Source: UBA1952 sp965246785 (lineage in GTDB: Bacteria; Bacteroidota; Bacteroidia; Chitinophagales; Chitinophagaceae). Taken from it: 64,000 nt of DNA. This document shows positions 16,473-24,141 of the stretch, piece by piece. Under the pieces are notes generated by a model, which saw nothing but the letters and a program-made list of their open reading frames with translations, made no database searches and was not told the origin of the DNA. The first letter of the stretch is position 1. Every line of letters starts with the position of its first letter. The stretch covers positions 351,281 through 415,280 of the forward strand of contig CBDFFM010000032.1 of the NCBI GenBank assembly GCA_965246785.1. Direction: 5' to 3'. The position numbers were made by a program, and so were the translations under genes.

Positions 16473-18167
16473 ATGGAAGAGCTAGCGGTCGTCGTTGTTA
16501 AGAATCTCCGCATTGCCTTTGGCAAAGATCATCGGGCGCTGCGGGGTTTGAGCTTTTCCATAGCAGGGGGTAAGACCCTCGCCATTGTAGGCGAAAGCGG
16601 CTCCGGAAAGTCCCTTACAGCCTTAGCGCTTCTGGGTCTGCTGCCAAAATCAGCGGCCTGGAGCGGCACCATCCACATCAACAATGCACACATCAGTCCT
16701 GAAACGATTGCGGAGGTCTGGCAAAGCATCCGGGGCAGGGTAGCAAGCATAGTTTTCCAAGAGCCGATGAGCGCGCTGAACCCGGTGATGAAAGTAGGGA
16801 AGCAGCTTGCCGAAGCCTTACGCGCCAGCGCCGGCTTGAATACATCCGATGCTAAGCGCGCCGCCATTGAATGGCTTGGCCAAGTGCAGATTCCTACGCC
16901 GGAACGGAGCTATCACAAATACCCGCACCAGCTTTCCGGTGGTCAGAAGCAGCGTGTAATGATTGCTATGGCCATGAGCGCGAATCCGGCCCTCCTCATC
17001 GCCGACGAGCCGACGACGGCACTTGATGTAACCGTTCAGGCAGAAATCATCCGGCTGCTGAAAGCTTTGCAGGAAGAGACCGGCACCGCCCTCATCTTTA
17101 TCACGCATGACCTCGCCCTCGCCGCGCAAATCGCCGATGATGTCCTGGTGCTGCGCAATGGCGAGGTGATGGAATATGGCCCGGCGAAGGAGGTGCTTGG
17201 CAACCCGCAGCATCCTTATACGAAAGCCCTGCTGACTTGCCGCCCCGGAAGCGTGGACAAAGGCCAGCGCTTGCCGGTCGTTTCCGACTTCATGTCTGAA
17301 CCGGAATTTTTGGAATTGCAGAATAGTCGGAATGTTACGGACACCAAGGCTAAACATTCCAATGCTCCAACATTCCAACATCCCAACGCGCCCACGCTGC
17401 TCCAGGTGCGCCACCTCCGCGTATGGTTTCCCACGGAGACGGACTGGCTCGGCACGCCGCTCCATTTTTTACGCGCGGTAGAGGATGTCTCCTTTGATCT
17501 TCATCAAGGCGAGGTGCTTGGCTTGGTAGGCGAGAGTGGCTGCGGCAAAAGCACTATCAGCCGCGCGCTTATGGGGCTGCAAAGCGTGGAGAGCGGGCAG
17601 ATAAGCTTTGAAGGCAAAGACCTCGTACATATGAGCACAGGCGATTGGCGCCGCATCCGCAAGGATGTGCAGATGATTTTCCAAGACCCTTTTTCCTCGC
17701 TCAATCCGCGCCTGACGGTGGGCGCTGCCATCACGGAGCCGATGTTGGTGCACCGCATTGTTCCGCGCAGGGAGGTGCACAAGGAAGCGCAGCGCCTGCT
17801 GGATTTGGTAGGGCTACCTGCCGACGCATTACGCCGTTATCCGCATCAATTCAGCGGCGGGCAGCGGCAGCGCATCGGCATTGCGCGTGCTATTGCCCTG
17901 CGGCCAAAGCTCATTATCTGTGACGAAAGCGTGAGCGCGCTGGACGTAAGCGTTCAGGCGCAAATTCTGAACCTGCTAAAAGACCTACAAGAGGAGCTGA
18001 AGCTTTCCTACCTCTTCATCTCCCACGACCTGAACGTAGTCCATTATATAGCTGACCGGGTAATGATAATGCAGGCCGGAAGGCTCATTGAACGAGGGGA
18101 TGCAGAGCAGGTGCTGAAGCATCCGCAGCAAGAGTACACGAAGAGGTTGGTGGCGGCGATACCATGA
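16473..18167 (+). CDS. Fused di/oligopeptide ABC transporter ATPase (two NBDs)
   Basis: A 564-residue tandem ATPase equivalent to DppD fused to DppF, as in GsiA or YejF. NBD1 has GESGSGKS, LSGGQKQRV and LLIADEPTT. NBD2 (from about residue 309) has GESGCGKS, FSGGQRQRI and LIICDESVSALD, where Ser replaces the usual Pro of the Walker B/D-loop. The linker (about residues 277-308) carries an in-frame insertion of 8-bp repeat DNA that encodes KHSNAPTFQHPNAPT. No permease or binding-protein genes adjoin, so its partners are elsewhere. It begins 3 bp after the amn stop. Confidence 0.92.
   Translation: MEELAVVVVKNLRIAFGKDHRALRGLSFSIAGGKTLAIVGESGSGKSLTALALLGLLPKSAAWSGTIHINNAHISPETIAEVWQSIRGRVASIVFQEPMSALNPVMKVGKQLAEALRASAGLNTSDAKRAAIEWLGQVQIPTPERSYHKYPHQLSGGQKQRVMIAMAMSANPALLIADEPTTALDVTVQAEIIRLLKALQEETGTALIFITHDLALAAQIADDVLVLRNGEVMEYGPAKEVLGNPQHPYTKALLTCRPGSVDKGQRLPVVSDFMSEPEFLELQNSRNVTDTKAKHSNAPTFQHPNAPTLLQVRHLRVWFPTETDWLGTPLHFLRAVEDVSFDLHQGEVLGLVGESGCGKSTISRALMGLQSVESGQISFEGKDLVHMSTGDWRRIRKDVQMIFQDPFSSLNPRLTVGAAITEPMLVHRIVPRREVHKEAQRLLDLVGLPADALRRYPHQFSGGQRQRIGIARAIALRPKLIICDESVSALDVSVQAQILNLLKDLQEELKLSYLFISHDLNVVHYIADRVMIMQAGRLIERGDAEQVLKHPQQEYTKRLVAAIP
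17303..17390. repeat. AACATTCC octamer foldback inserted in frame in an ABC ATPase linker
   Basis: Octamers AACATTCC, AATGCTCC, AACATTCC, AACATCCC run from 17353. Inverted words (GGAATTTT, GGAATTGC, GGAATGTT) lie just upstream, forming a foldback. The whole segment stays in frame and encodes the interdomain linker. Confidence 0.75.
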
Positions 18168-18199
18168 GCGCTATTGCTGCTTTGTGGCGGCACAAAATA

Positions 18200-18231
18200 A
18201 AAACGGCTGCCAGTATATGGCAGCCGTTTTT
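18200..18231. terminator. Strong bidirectional terminator
   Basis: A perfect 13-bp stem (18200-18212 with 18218-18230) around a 5-nt loop is flanked by an A tract and a T tract. It serves the ABC ATPase on the plus strand and the small basic protein gene on the minus strand. Confidence 0.92.
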
Positions 18232-18247
18232 GAGTTATGTTAAGTGC

Positions 18248-18433
18248 TTATTTGGCCATAGCGTCTTTCTTCTCGGCTTTCACCTCTTTCTTCATGGCTT
18301 TATGGTGCTTGCCTTTCATTTCCTTTTTCACCGCCTTGTGCTCTTTCTTTTCCGTCTTCATTTCTTGCGCAAAGGAAAGCGTGCTGCCAGTGAGGGCTAC
18401 CGCGAGGAGGGTAGCGAAGATTTTGTTGCTCAT
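18248..18433 (-). CDS. Small secreted Lys/His-rich protein
   Basis: A 61-residue protein. A signal peptide (MSNKIFATLLAVALTGSTLSFAQ) is followed by a 38-residue mature part made almost only of Lys, Glu, His, Ala and Met in a loose KKE/KAMKKE repeat, likely a charged helix. It ends a few bases before a strong shared terminator, which supports it as a real transcription unit. I do not recognise a family; binding of metal, heme or polyanions is only a guess from composition. Confidence 0.65.
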   Translation of the reverse strand: MSNKIFATLLAVALTGSTLSFAQEMKTEKKEHKAVKKEMKGKHHKAMKKEVKAEKKDAMAK

Positions 18434-18509
18434 GATGTATTTGGTTTAGAAATAAAGGTGGTGATAATTGCGGAAACGGAAGCTGACAAATTTCTCAGGA
18501 TAACGCGGA

Positions 18510-19616
18510 CTATTTTGCCAGAATCTTCATCAGCACCTCTTCCTCCTTGGTCAATCCGTCACCCTTCACTTCTGGCTGCGCGTCCAGTTCTTTCAGGAAG
18601 GCGTCCAGTTTGTTGCATTCGTACAGGTTAAGGATGGCGGGATGCACATAATACTTCCGGCACACAGTGCGCGTATTGCCAAGCTGCTTTGAGACGGTGT
18701 CCAGTGCTGTGTTCACATTCCGCTTCGCCTCTGTGTCGGAAGCGAAGGCGCAGCCAATCTCCCGGAATGCTTGCAAAGCGGCCAGCGTTCCCGTCCAAGT
18801 CCGGAAATCCTTTGCCGTAAAATGCCCACCGCCCGAAATTTCTTTAATGTAGTTGTTCAGCATTCCAGAGTCCACAGGGTAATGCTTGCCGTCAGCATCA
18901 TTGTACTGAAAAAGCTCTTCGCCGGGAATATCGCGGCATTGCTTTACAATCTTCGCCAGCCGTTTGCTCTTTAGCGATAGCTTATGCGCCACACCTTTCT
19001 TGCCTACAAACGAAAACTTTACCTCGCCGCCTGATATGCGCACGTGCTTATCCTTCAGTGTGCTCAGCCCAAAGGAGCCATACAGCTTTTCATAGGCGCT
19101 GTTGCCGATGCGGATGCCGGTCTCCTGCATAATGCTTACAAGGGCCGACAAGACTTTCCGCTCCGGCAGACCCGGCAGCGTGAGGTCTCTTGCCAGCGAC
19201 TCGCGGATAGCGGGCAGCACTTTCCCGAACTCGTAGAGGTGATAAAACTTGGTCTGACTACGCAAAGCATTCCATGCAGGATGATAGCGATACTGCTTGC
19301 GGCCTTTAGTGTCAATGCCCGTAGCTTGGAGATGGCCGTCCGTTTCCTTACAAATCCAGACTTCTTCCCATGCTGGCGGCAGTACAAGGGCGCGGACGCG
19401 GGCAAGCTGCGTCTCATCCTTGACCGCGCTGCCGTTCAACTCGTAGCTGAACGTCTTGCCCTTGCGGATGCGGCGGATGCCCGGCTCACTGTCGGCTACA
19501 TAGCGCAGATTGACGGCCTCGGCGCTCCGGGCGGGGTCTTGTACAAGGCGCTTCAGGTTTCGCTTCGCCAACTTCGGGAGTTCGTCTATTGTTTCTTTAT
19601 TTGTTGGAGCGGCCAT
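18510..19616 (-). CDS. DNA topoisomerase IB (poxvirus type)
   Basis: A 368-residue type IB topoisomerase that relaxes supercoils through a 3'-phosphotyrosine intermediate. The N-terminal domain (GIRRIRKGKTFSYELNG) and the LPPAWEEVWIC and HLQATGIDTKGRKQYRYHP segments are typical. In the catalytic domain QETGIRIGN carries the first catalytic Arg, the Lys lies near KLSLKSKRL, KDFRTWTGT carries the second Arg, and CRKYYVHP holds the nucleophilic Tyr. This enzyme is patchily distributed in bacteria and is often found in Bacteroidota. It stands alone on the minus strand. Confidence 0.93.
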   Translation of the reverse strand: MAAPTNKETIDELPKLAKRNLKRLVQDPARSAEAVNLRYVADSEPGIRRIRKGKTFSYELNGSAVKDETQLARVRALVLPPAWEEVWICKETDGHLQATGIDTKGRKQYRYHPAWNALRSQTKFYHLYEFGKVLPAIRESLARDLTLPGLPERKVLSALVSIMQETGIRIGNSAYEKLYGSFGLSTLKDKHVRISGGEVKFSFVGKKGVAHKLSLKSKRLAKIVKQCRDIPGEELFQYNDADGKHYPVDSGMLNNYIKEISGGGHFTAKDFRTWTGTLAALQAFREIGCAFASDTEAKRNVNTALDTVSKQLGNTRTVCRKYYVHPAILNLYECNKLDAFLKELDAQPEVKGDGLTKEEEVLMKILAK

Positions 19617-19653
19617 TGCGCGAAATGGCTGAAAACTTCATGCCCCGTTGTTA

Positions 19654-19767
19654 TTTCGGATTTCGGAGGGCGGATTTCGGATTGTAGAATGGCGTGGCCT
19701 AATTTCACGGTGCCTTTAGCTGGAATGGATTGACCCTGAAATCCGCAACTGGCAATCCGCAATCCGA
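19654..19767. repeat. Inverted pair of 7-bp arrays between topoisomerase and nucleotidyltransferase genes
   Basis: Left arm 19654-19681 holds TTTCGGA, TTTCGGA, GGGCGGA, TTTCGGA. Right arm 19740-19767 holds AATCCGC, AACTGGC, AATCCGC, AATCCGA. The arms are roughly reverse complements and could pair around a 58-nt loop that spans the divergent spacer. The same word family sits inside the S46 peptidase gene near 62 kb. Confidence 0.75.
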
Positions 19768-19774
19768 ACTCAAT

Positions 19775-20770
19775 TTGAAAGCAATCATCCCCGTAGCCGG
19801 CGCCGGCACTAAGCTGCGCCCGCTCACTTATACGCAGCCCAAGGCCCTTATCCCAATTGCTGGTAAGACCATCCTTGCCGTCATTATAGACCAGCTTTTG
19901 GAAGCTGGTGTGGATGATTTTGTGTTCGTCATAGGCTACCTCGGCGAGAAAATCCAGCATTACATCGCCCGCACCTACCCGAATCTGAAATACACGCTCG
20001 TCACCCAAAGCGATCGCCGCGGCACGGGCCACGCCATCTGGCTGACACGGAAAGCAGTTGGCGACAATGAGCTCCTCATCGTGCTTGGTGATACCATTGC
20101 CGATTACAGCGTGCGCGGGCTAATCAGCAGCCCCACGTCCATGATAGGTGTGCGCCGTGTGGACGACCCGCGCTCCTTCGGCGTGGCGGAGTTAGACGAG
20201 GCGGATCGCGTGTTGCGCGTGGTGGAAAAGCCGCTCATCCCCCGCTCTAACATGGCGATGGTGGGCGTGTATTATGTGAAGGAAACGGCGAAGCTGTTTG
20301 CGGCCCTTGCAGGCCACATTGAAGCGCGGATGGATGAGCAGGGCGAGTATCACCTTACGCAAGCCCTGCAGCAAATGCTGGACGATGGTGTGCGCTTCAA
20401 CGCCTTCCGCGTAGCCAATTGGTTTGACTGCGGAAAGAAGGAAACCCTGCTTTCCACCAACGCTATTCTCCTGCGCCAGATGCATGAAGGCGAGAACACG
20501 CCGGTGAACACGGCGGAAGGAGCCGTCATTATCCCGCCCGTTTCTATTGCCGAAGGTTGTAACATCCGGCACTCCATCATTGGGCCGAATGTGACCATCG
20601 GCGAGTGTACCAACATTGAGGCGTCCATCATTCAGGATTCCATCATCGGCTCTTACGCGGAGCTGAAGGAAGTGGTGCTGCATTCCTCCATTATTGGCTC
20701 TGACGCCTTTGTGCGCGGCATGAGCCAGAGCCTCAACATCGGCGACAACACGGAAATTGATTTGGGCTAA
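19775..20770 (+). CDS. Sugar-1-phosphate nucleotidyltransferase with left-handed beta-helix tail
   Basis: A 331-residue enzyme that joins a sugar 1-phosphate to an NTP for polysaccharide or glycan precursors. The N-terminal signature is AGAGTKLRPLTYTQPKAL (Lys in place of the usual Arg after Thr). LVVLGD-like LLIVLGDT and VEKP follow. The C-terminus (about residues 255-325) has hexapeptide repeats such as IRHSIIGPNVTIGE. The best start is TTG 19775 giving MKAIIPVAGAG; the longer frame (TTG 19730) encodes repeat DNA. It is 2 bp upstream of the next gene. Sugar specificity (glucose, mannose) cannot be read. Confidence 0.85.
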   Translation: MKAIIPVAGAGTKLRPLTYTQPKALIPIAGKTILAVIIDQLLEAGVDDFVFVIGYLGEKIQHYIARTYPNLKYTLVTQSDRRGTGHAIWLTRKAVGDNELLIVLGDTIADYSVRGLISSPTSMIGVRRVDDPRSFGVAELDEADRVLRVVEKPLIPRSNMAMVGVYYVKETAKLFAALAGHIEARMDEQGEYHLTQALQQMLDDGVRFNAFRVANWFDCGKKETLLSTNAILLRQMHEGENTPVNTAEGAVIIPPVSIAEGCNIRHSIIGPNVTIGECTNIEASIIQDSIIGSYAELKEVVLHSSIIGSDAFVRGMSQSLNIGDNTEIDLG

Positions 20771-20772
20771 CA

Positions 20773-21726
20773 ATGACTGACAACCGTATAATGGGCCTCT
20801 TCGGCATCCGATATCCAATCGTCCAGGCGGGTATGATATGGGCTTCCGGCTGGAAGCTCGCCTCTGCTGTGAGCAATGCCGGCGGCCTCGGTCTCATCGG
20901 CGCGGGCAGTATGTATCCTCAAGGCTTGCGCGAGCATATTCAGAAATGCAAAGCGGCTACGAATAAGCCCTATGGCGTCAACCTGCCGCTGCTTTACCCA
21001 GATATTGACCAGCATATCGCCGTCATTCTGGAGGAAGGCGTACCGATTGTCTTTACTTCCGCGGGGAATCCGAAAACTTGGACTTCAAAACTGAAAGAAG
21101 CAGGCATTAAAGTAGTTCACGTGGTTTCCTCTTCCAAGTTCGCGAAGAAGAGCGAGGACGCCGGCGTGGACGCAGTTGTAGCCGAAGGCTTTGAAGCCGG
21201 GGGCCACAATGGCCGGGAAGAAACCACAACAATGTGCCTCATTCCTGCCGTGCGAGACACCATTTCTATTCCGCTCATCGCGGCGGGCGGCATCGGCTCC
21301 GGGCGGGCTATGCTGGCGGCTATGGCGCTTGGGGCGGACGGCGTGCAGATTGGCAGCCGGTTTGTCGCTACGCTCGAGGCCTCCAGCCATCAGGCTTTTA
21401 AAGAAGCGGTCATTGCCGCAGGCGAGGGTGATACGATGCTTTCCCTGAAAAGTCTGACGCCTGTGCGGCTGCTCCGCAACCACTTCGCGCAGCAAGTGAT
21501 GGAGGCGGAAGCCCGCGGCGCTACTAAGGCTGAATTAGAAGACCTTTTAGGCCGCGCCCGCGCAAAGCGCGGTATGCAGGAGGGCGACATGCAGGAAGGC
21601 GAACTGGAAATAGGGCAGGTGAGCGCCACAATCAAATCCATCATGCCTGCGGCGGATGTAGTAGCGGAGATTTGGAATGATTTCCTGGCGGCTCAGAAAG
21701 AATTAGCTGGTATTGGAAAAGGATAG
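20773..21726 (+). CDS. Nitronate monooxygenase / FabK-like flavoprotein
   Basis: A 317-residue FMN-binding TIM barrel of the 2-nitropropane dioxygenase / enoyl-ACP reductase II family. Visible parts are YPIVQAGM, SNAGGLGLIG, VAEGFEAGGHNG with the family His, IAAGGIGSGR and GADGVQIGSRF (phosphate loop). Family members either detoxify nitronates or reduce enoyl-ACP, and the sequence alone does not decide. A Met/Glu/Gly-rich stretch (MQEGDMQEGELE) near residue 272 is an unusual local repeat. It follows the nucleotidyltransferase with no gap. Confidence 0.85.
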   Translation: MTDNRIMGLFGIRYPIVQAGMIWASGWKLASAVSNAGGLGLIGAGSMYPQGLREHIQKCKAATNKPYGVNLPLLYPDIDQHIAVILEEGVPIVFTSAGNPKTWTSKLKEAGIKVVHVVSSSKFAKKSEDAGVDAVVAEGFEAGGHNGREETTTMCLIPAVRDTISIPLIAAGGIGSGRAMLAAMALGADGVQIGSRFVATLEASSHQAFKEAVIAAGEGDTMLSLKSLTPVRLLRNHFAQQVMEAEARGATKAELEDLLGRARAKRGMQEGDMQEGELEIGQVSATIKSIMPAADVVAEIWNDFLAAQKELAGIGKG

Positions 21727-21736
21727 GCAACAAAAA

Positions 21737-21760
21737 AGCCGGCACTGAGGCCGGCCTTTT
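21737..21760 (+). terminator. Terminator of the nitronate monooxygenase gene
   Basis: GCCGGC (21738-21743) pairs with GCCGGC (21750-21755) and is followed by CTTTT, 11 bp after the stop codon. Confidence 0.8.
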
Positions 21761-21802
21761 GCATCATCCAAAACACACCACACACTCTTACGCAATATCT
21801 GT

Positions 21803-21925
21803 TCAGAGCAAAACGCTCATTAATAACCAGGTCAGCAGGCAACCGGCACCAAGCAGAAGGGTAGTATAAAACAAGCGTTGCTCTTCTCCTTTTTCATCGT
21901 AGTGATGTTCCGCTTTGGCTTTCAT
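21803..21925 (-). CDS. Small single-pass membrane protein (40 aa)
   Basis: An ATG-started frame of 40 codons encodes a charged N-terminus (MKAKAEHHYDEKGEEQR) followed by one clear membrane helix (LFYTTLLLGAGCLLTWLLM) and a TGA stop. It lies in an otherwise empty 300-bp stretch and is the only explanation for it. The topology suggests a small inner-membrane protein with its charged end in the cytosol. I do not recognise a family. Reality is likely but not proven. Confidence 0.5.
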   Translation of the reverse strand: MKAKAEHHYDEKGEEQRLFYTTLLLGAGCLLTWLLMSVLL

Positions 21926-22033
21926 GGCGCTGCGTTTCTAATAATCTAATAACGGGGTGCGCGCCGGTTTATTTCCTCCTATTGTCAGGCTGCGGTAAAT
22001 CAAAGCCGACGGTCGGCGAATGACGCCACATTG

Positions 22034-22720
22034 TCAGAAAGCTTTGAAAAAGGCCTCCTCATAAGACCCGCCGATGGGTATCTGCACCTCTCCGATGTAG
22101 ATGGTTTTGTTGCGCACCATCGTAATCCGGTTCAGCGGGATGATGTAGGAACGGTGTACGCGCATAAAGGCGCCCGCAGGCAGCATCTCTACCATCGCCT
22201 TCATCGTAAGACGGGCCACAATAGGGCGGGCATTCTCTAAGTGAATTTTTAAATAATCGTCCAGCCCTTCCACATATCGGATATCCGACAGCGAAATCCG
22301 GTGTGTGCTGTAGTCCGCACGGATGGAGATGAATTGCTGCCCGCCGCTTGCTATCTGTTGCCGGTAGGAGAGGGTATTCTCCGCCCGCTCTACGGCCTGC
22401 TCAAAGCGTTCTTTCGTAAAAGGCTTCAGCAGGTAGTCCACCGCCCGCAGGTTGAAGCCTTCCACCGCATACTCGCTGTACGCCGTCGTGAAGATGACCA
22501 TCGGGCCTTCGGGCAGCGATTTATAGAAATCCAGCCCCGACACGGAGGGCATCTGGATGTCTAAGAATAGCAAGTCCACTTTCTCCGCTTCCAGCAATTG
22601 CAGCGCCTCGCTGGGATTGGTGAAGGTGCGCAGCAATTGCAGGCCTTCCATGCCTGCGGCAAAGCGCTCAATGATGCGCAGCGCCGGCGGCTCGTCGTCT
22701 ATGGCAATGGCTCTTATCAT
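22034..22720 (-). CDS. LytTR-type response regulator
   Basis: A 228-residue two-component regulator. The receiver (1-118) has the acidic pocket IDDEPP, phospho-acceptor Asp in LLFLDIQMPS and the conserved Lys in LLKPFT. The LytTR DNA-binding domain (about 135-228) shows IRYVEGLDDYLKIHL and FMRVHRSYIIPLNRI. It is encoded 28 bp after the LytS-like kinase on the same strand and is its obvious partner. LytTR proteins bind paired short repeats upstream of promoters, which matters for the hairpin arrays in this genome. Confidence 0.92.
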   Translation of the reverse strand: MIRAIAIDDEPPALRIIERFAAGMEGLQLLRTFTNPSEALQLLEAEKVDLLFLDIQMPSVSGLDFYKSLPEGPMVIFTTAYSEYAVEGFNLRAVDYLLKPFTKERFEQAVERAENTLSYRQQIASGGQQFISIRADYSTHRISLSDIRYVEGLDDYLKIHLENARPIVARLTMKAMVEMLPAGAFMRVHRSYIIPLNRITMVRNKTIYIGEVQIPIGGSYEEAFFKAF

Positions 22721-22748
22721 GGCGTAGGGGGGTGGAATGTTGGAATTT

Positions 22749-23735
22749 CTAAACCAGCGTCAGCGTTAGCGATACCGCATACACGCCTTCGTCTAAAGAG
22801 GTATTCAGCTCATAGCGGCCGGGGTAGAGGAGGGCCAGACGCGCCTTTGTATTGGAAAGTCCCTTTCCCGTAGAGTCGCGCTCGGGGCGGGAGTGCACCA
22901 GGCGGTTGCGCACGTTGAGCCGCAGGATGTCGTTGGAAATGTTGATGCGCACCACGATGCCGCTGGCCTCCTCCGGGTTGATGCCGTGCTTGAAGGCATT
23001 CTCAATAAAAGGAATGAGCAGCATGGGCGGTATCCGGTAGTCGTCCGGGTCGCCATTCGCTATGGAAGAGATGCCTACCGTTGTGCCGAAGCGCAGCTCC
23101 TGCAGCGTGATGTAGCTTTCTATATAGGTTAGCTCGTTGACCAGCGGCACGTAATCCATGCTCGCCTCATCAGTCACATAGCGCATCATGCCGCTCAGGC
23201 GCGTTATAGCGCCGGCGGTGTGGGGCGAGTCTTCTATTACCAGCGCGTAAATGGTGTTGAGCGTATTGTACAGGAAGTGCGGCTGGATTTGGGCTTTCAG
23301 AAAGGCCAGCTCTGCCGCCGTTTTTCCTTCCCGCGTGATGCGCCACTGGTCGCGGATGCGCAGCATTAGGGACGAGAGAAATACAAACAGAAAGCGAAAC
23401 AGGTTATGGTTGATGTCCCGCAGTATCGGCAACCGTCCGTGCGTCAGCGGAGCCGGCATCGGCAGGATGATTTTCGGGATTACCGTCACCAGGCAAAAGG
23501 CGCTTACCGTCAGCAGCCCGAAGAAGAAGTAGCGCCGCCGCAGGTAAAACTTGGGGATGATGTAGAAGAAATTCAGGTAGAAGTACCCGATGGTCAGCAG
23601 GCAGCCAAGCTCATCGCGCGCCACGCCACGGCTGCAAATGGCCAGTCCCATCTCCTCTCTGCCCAGCAGGATGGGGATGGACAGAAAGGCCAGGCAGGCC
23701 AAGATGTGCAGCACTATATCGCGCAGGCGGTTCAT
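22749..23735 (-). CDS. LytS-like sensor histidine kinase (His_kinase family)
   Basis: A 328-residue membrane kinase of the LytS/YehU type common in Bacteroidota. Four membrane helices are visible in the first 135 residues. The phospho-acceptor segment is LKAQIQPHFLYNTLNTIYAL and the ATPase domain shows PFIENAFKHGI and a GKGLSNTKARL G-box. ATG 23735 was chosen because it precedes helix 1 and lies 8 bp after a TATATTTG promoter box; the open frame upstream (to 23897) is only repeat DNA. It pairs with the LytTR regulator downstream. Confidence 0.92.
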   Translation of the reverse strand: MNRLRDIVLHILACLAFLSIPILLGREEMGLAICSRGVARDELGCLLTIGYFYLNFFYIIPKFYLRRRYFFFGLLTVSAFCLVTVIPKIILPMPAPLTHGRLPILRDINHNLFRFLFVFLSSLMLRIRDQWRITREGKTAAELAFLKAQIQPHFLYNTLNTIYALVIEDSPHTAGAITRLSGMMRYVTDEASMDYVPLVNELTYIESYITLQELRFGTTVGISSIANGDPDDYRIPPMLLIPFIENAFKHGINPEEASGIVVRINISNDILRLNVRNRLVHSRPERDSTGKGLSNTKARLALLYPGRYELNTSLDEGVYAVSLTLTLV

Positions 23736-23743
23736 GGGTATTT

Positions 23744-23751
23744 CAAATATA
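23744..23751 (-). promoter_or_regulatory. -7 box for the lytS/lytTR operon
   Basis: TATATTTG on the minus strand, 8 bp before the kinase ATG. A TTG lies about 18 bp further upstream, inside the 12-bp palindrome at 23767. Confidence 0.6.
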
Positions 23752-23766
23752 AATCGCCGCATTGGC

Positions 23767-23778
23767 GGCCAATTGGCC
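23767..23778. promoter_or_regulatory. 12-bp palindrome at the -33 region of lytS
   Basis: GGCCAATTGGCC is a perfect palindrome that covers the -33 TTG of the kinase promoter, a typical place for an operator. The regulator is unknown. Confidence 0.4.
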
Positions 23779-23808
23779 TTGCGGTGAGGAGGGGGGGAGT
23801 TGAGGCGT

Positions 23809-23834
23809 TGAGGCGTTGAGGAGGGCGGCCTGCA
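23809..23834. repeat. Three 8-bp TTGAGGCG units
   Basis: TTGAGGCG is repeated at an 8-bp period just outside the first hairpin of the 21-bp array, another member of the 7-9-bp array class. Confidence 0.6.
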
Positions 23835-24008
23835 GGGGAGGGGCTTCCCCCGCAGGGGGAAACGTATCTCCTGCACGCCGAGGGGCTGCTCCTGCATGGA
23901 GCAGGGTTGCTCCCTGCGAGGGAACCTTTTCTCCGCAGAGAGAAAGGCTTCCCCCGCAGGGAGACGCTCTTCCCCCGCAGGGGGAAAGGTTTATCCTGTA
24001 GCGGGAGG
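23829..24008. repeat. Array A: nine tandem hairpins with about 21-bp period
   Basis: Nine small palindromes with GC-centred loops follow one another without spacers. Their centres fall near 23832, 23853, 23874, 23895, 23917, 23937, 23957, 23978 and 23999, a mean step of 20.8 bp. The best unit, TTCCCCCGCAGGGGGAA, occurs twice exactly (23845, 23970) with a 7-bp stem and GCA loop. Another is CTGCTCCTGCATGGAGCAG. Several units keep the loop but have covarying stems. The array fills the spacer between the lytS promoter and htpG. Confidence 0.9.
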
Positions 24009-24141
24009 GGAAAATGCACTTGATACGTAATGAAATGCCATATTGGGCTTCTATGCGAAAGCCTGCGTGCTTAAATGGACGCTTTTCTGTCATTCTGACA
24101 AAAAAGCCCGGCCCGGAACGCCCTTTGCCCACCAATGAACC

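Noticed and set aside
23829..24008. CRISPR array or transcription terminators in series
   Set aside because: No spacers and no T tracts after the stems; the even 21-bp spacing fits neither.
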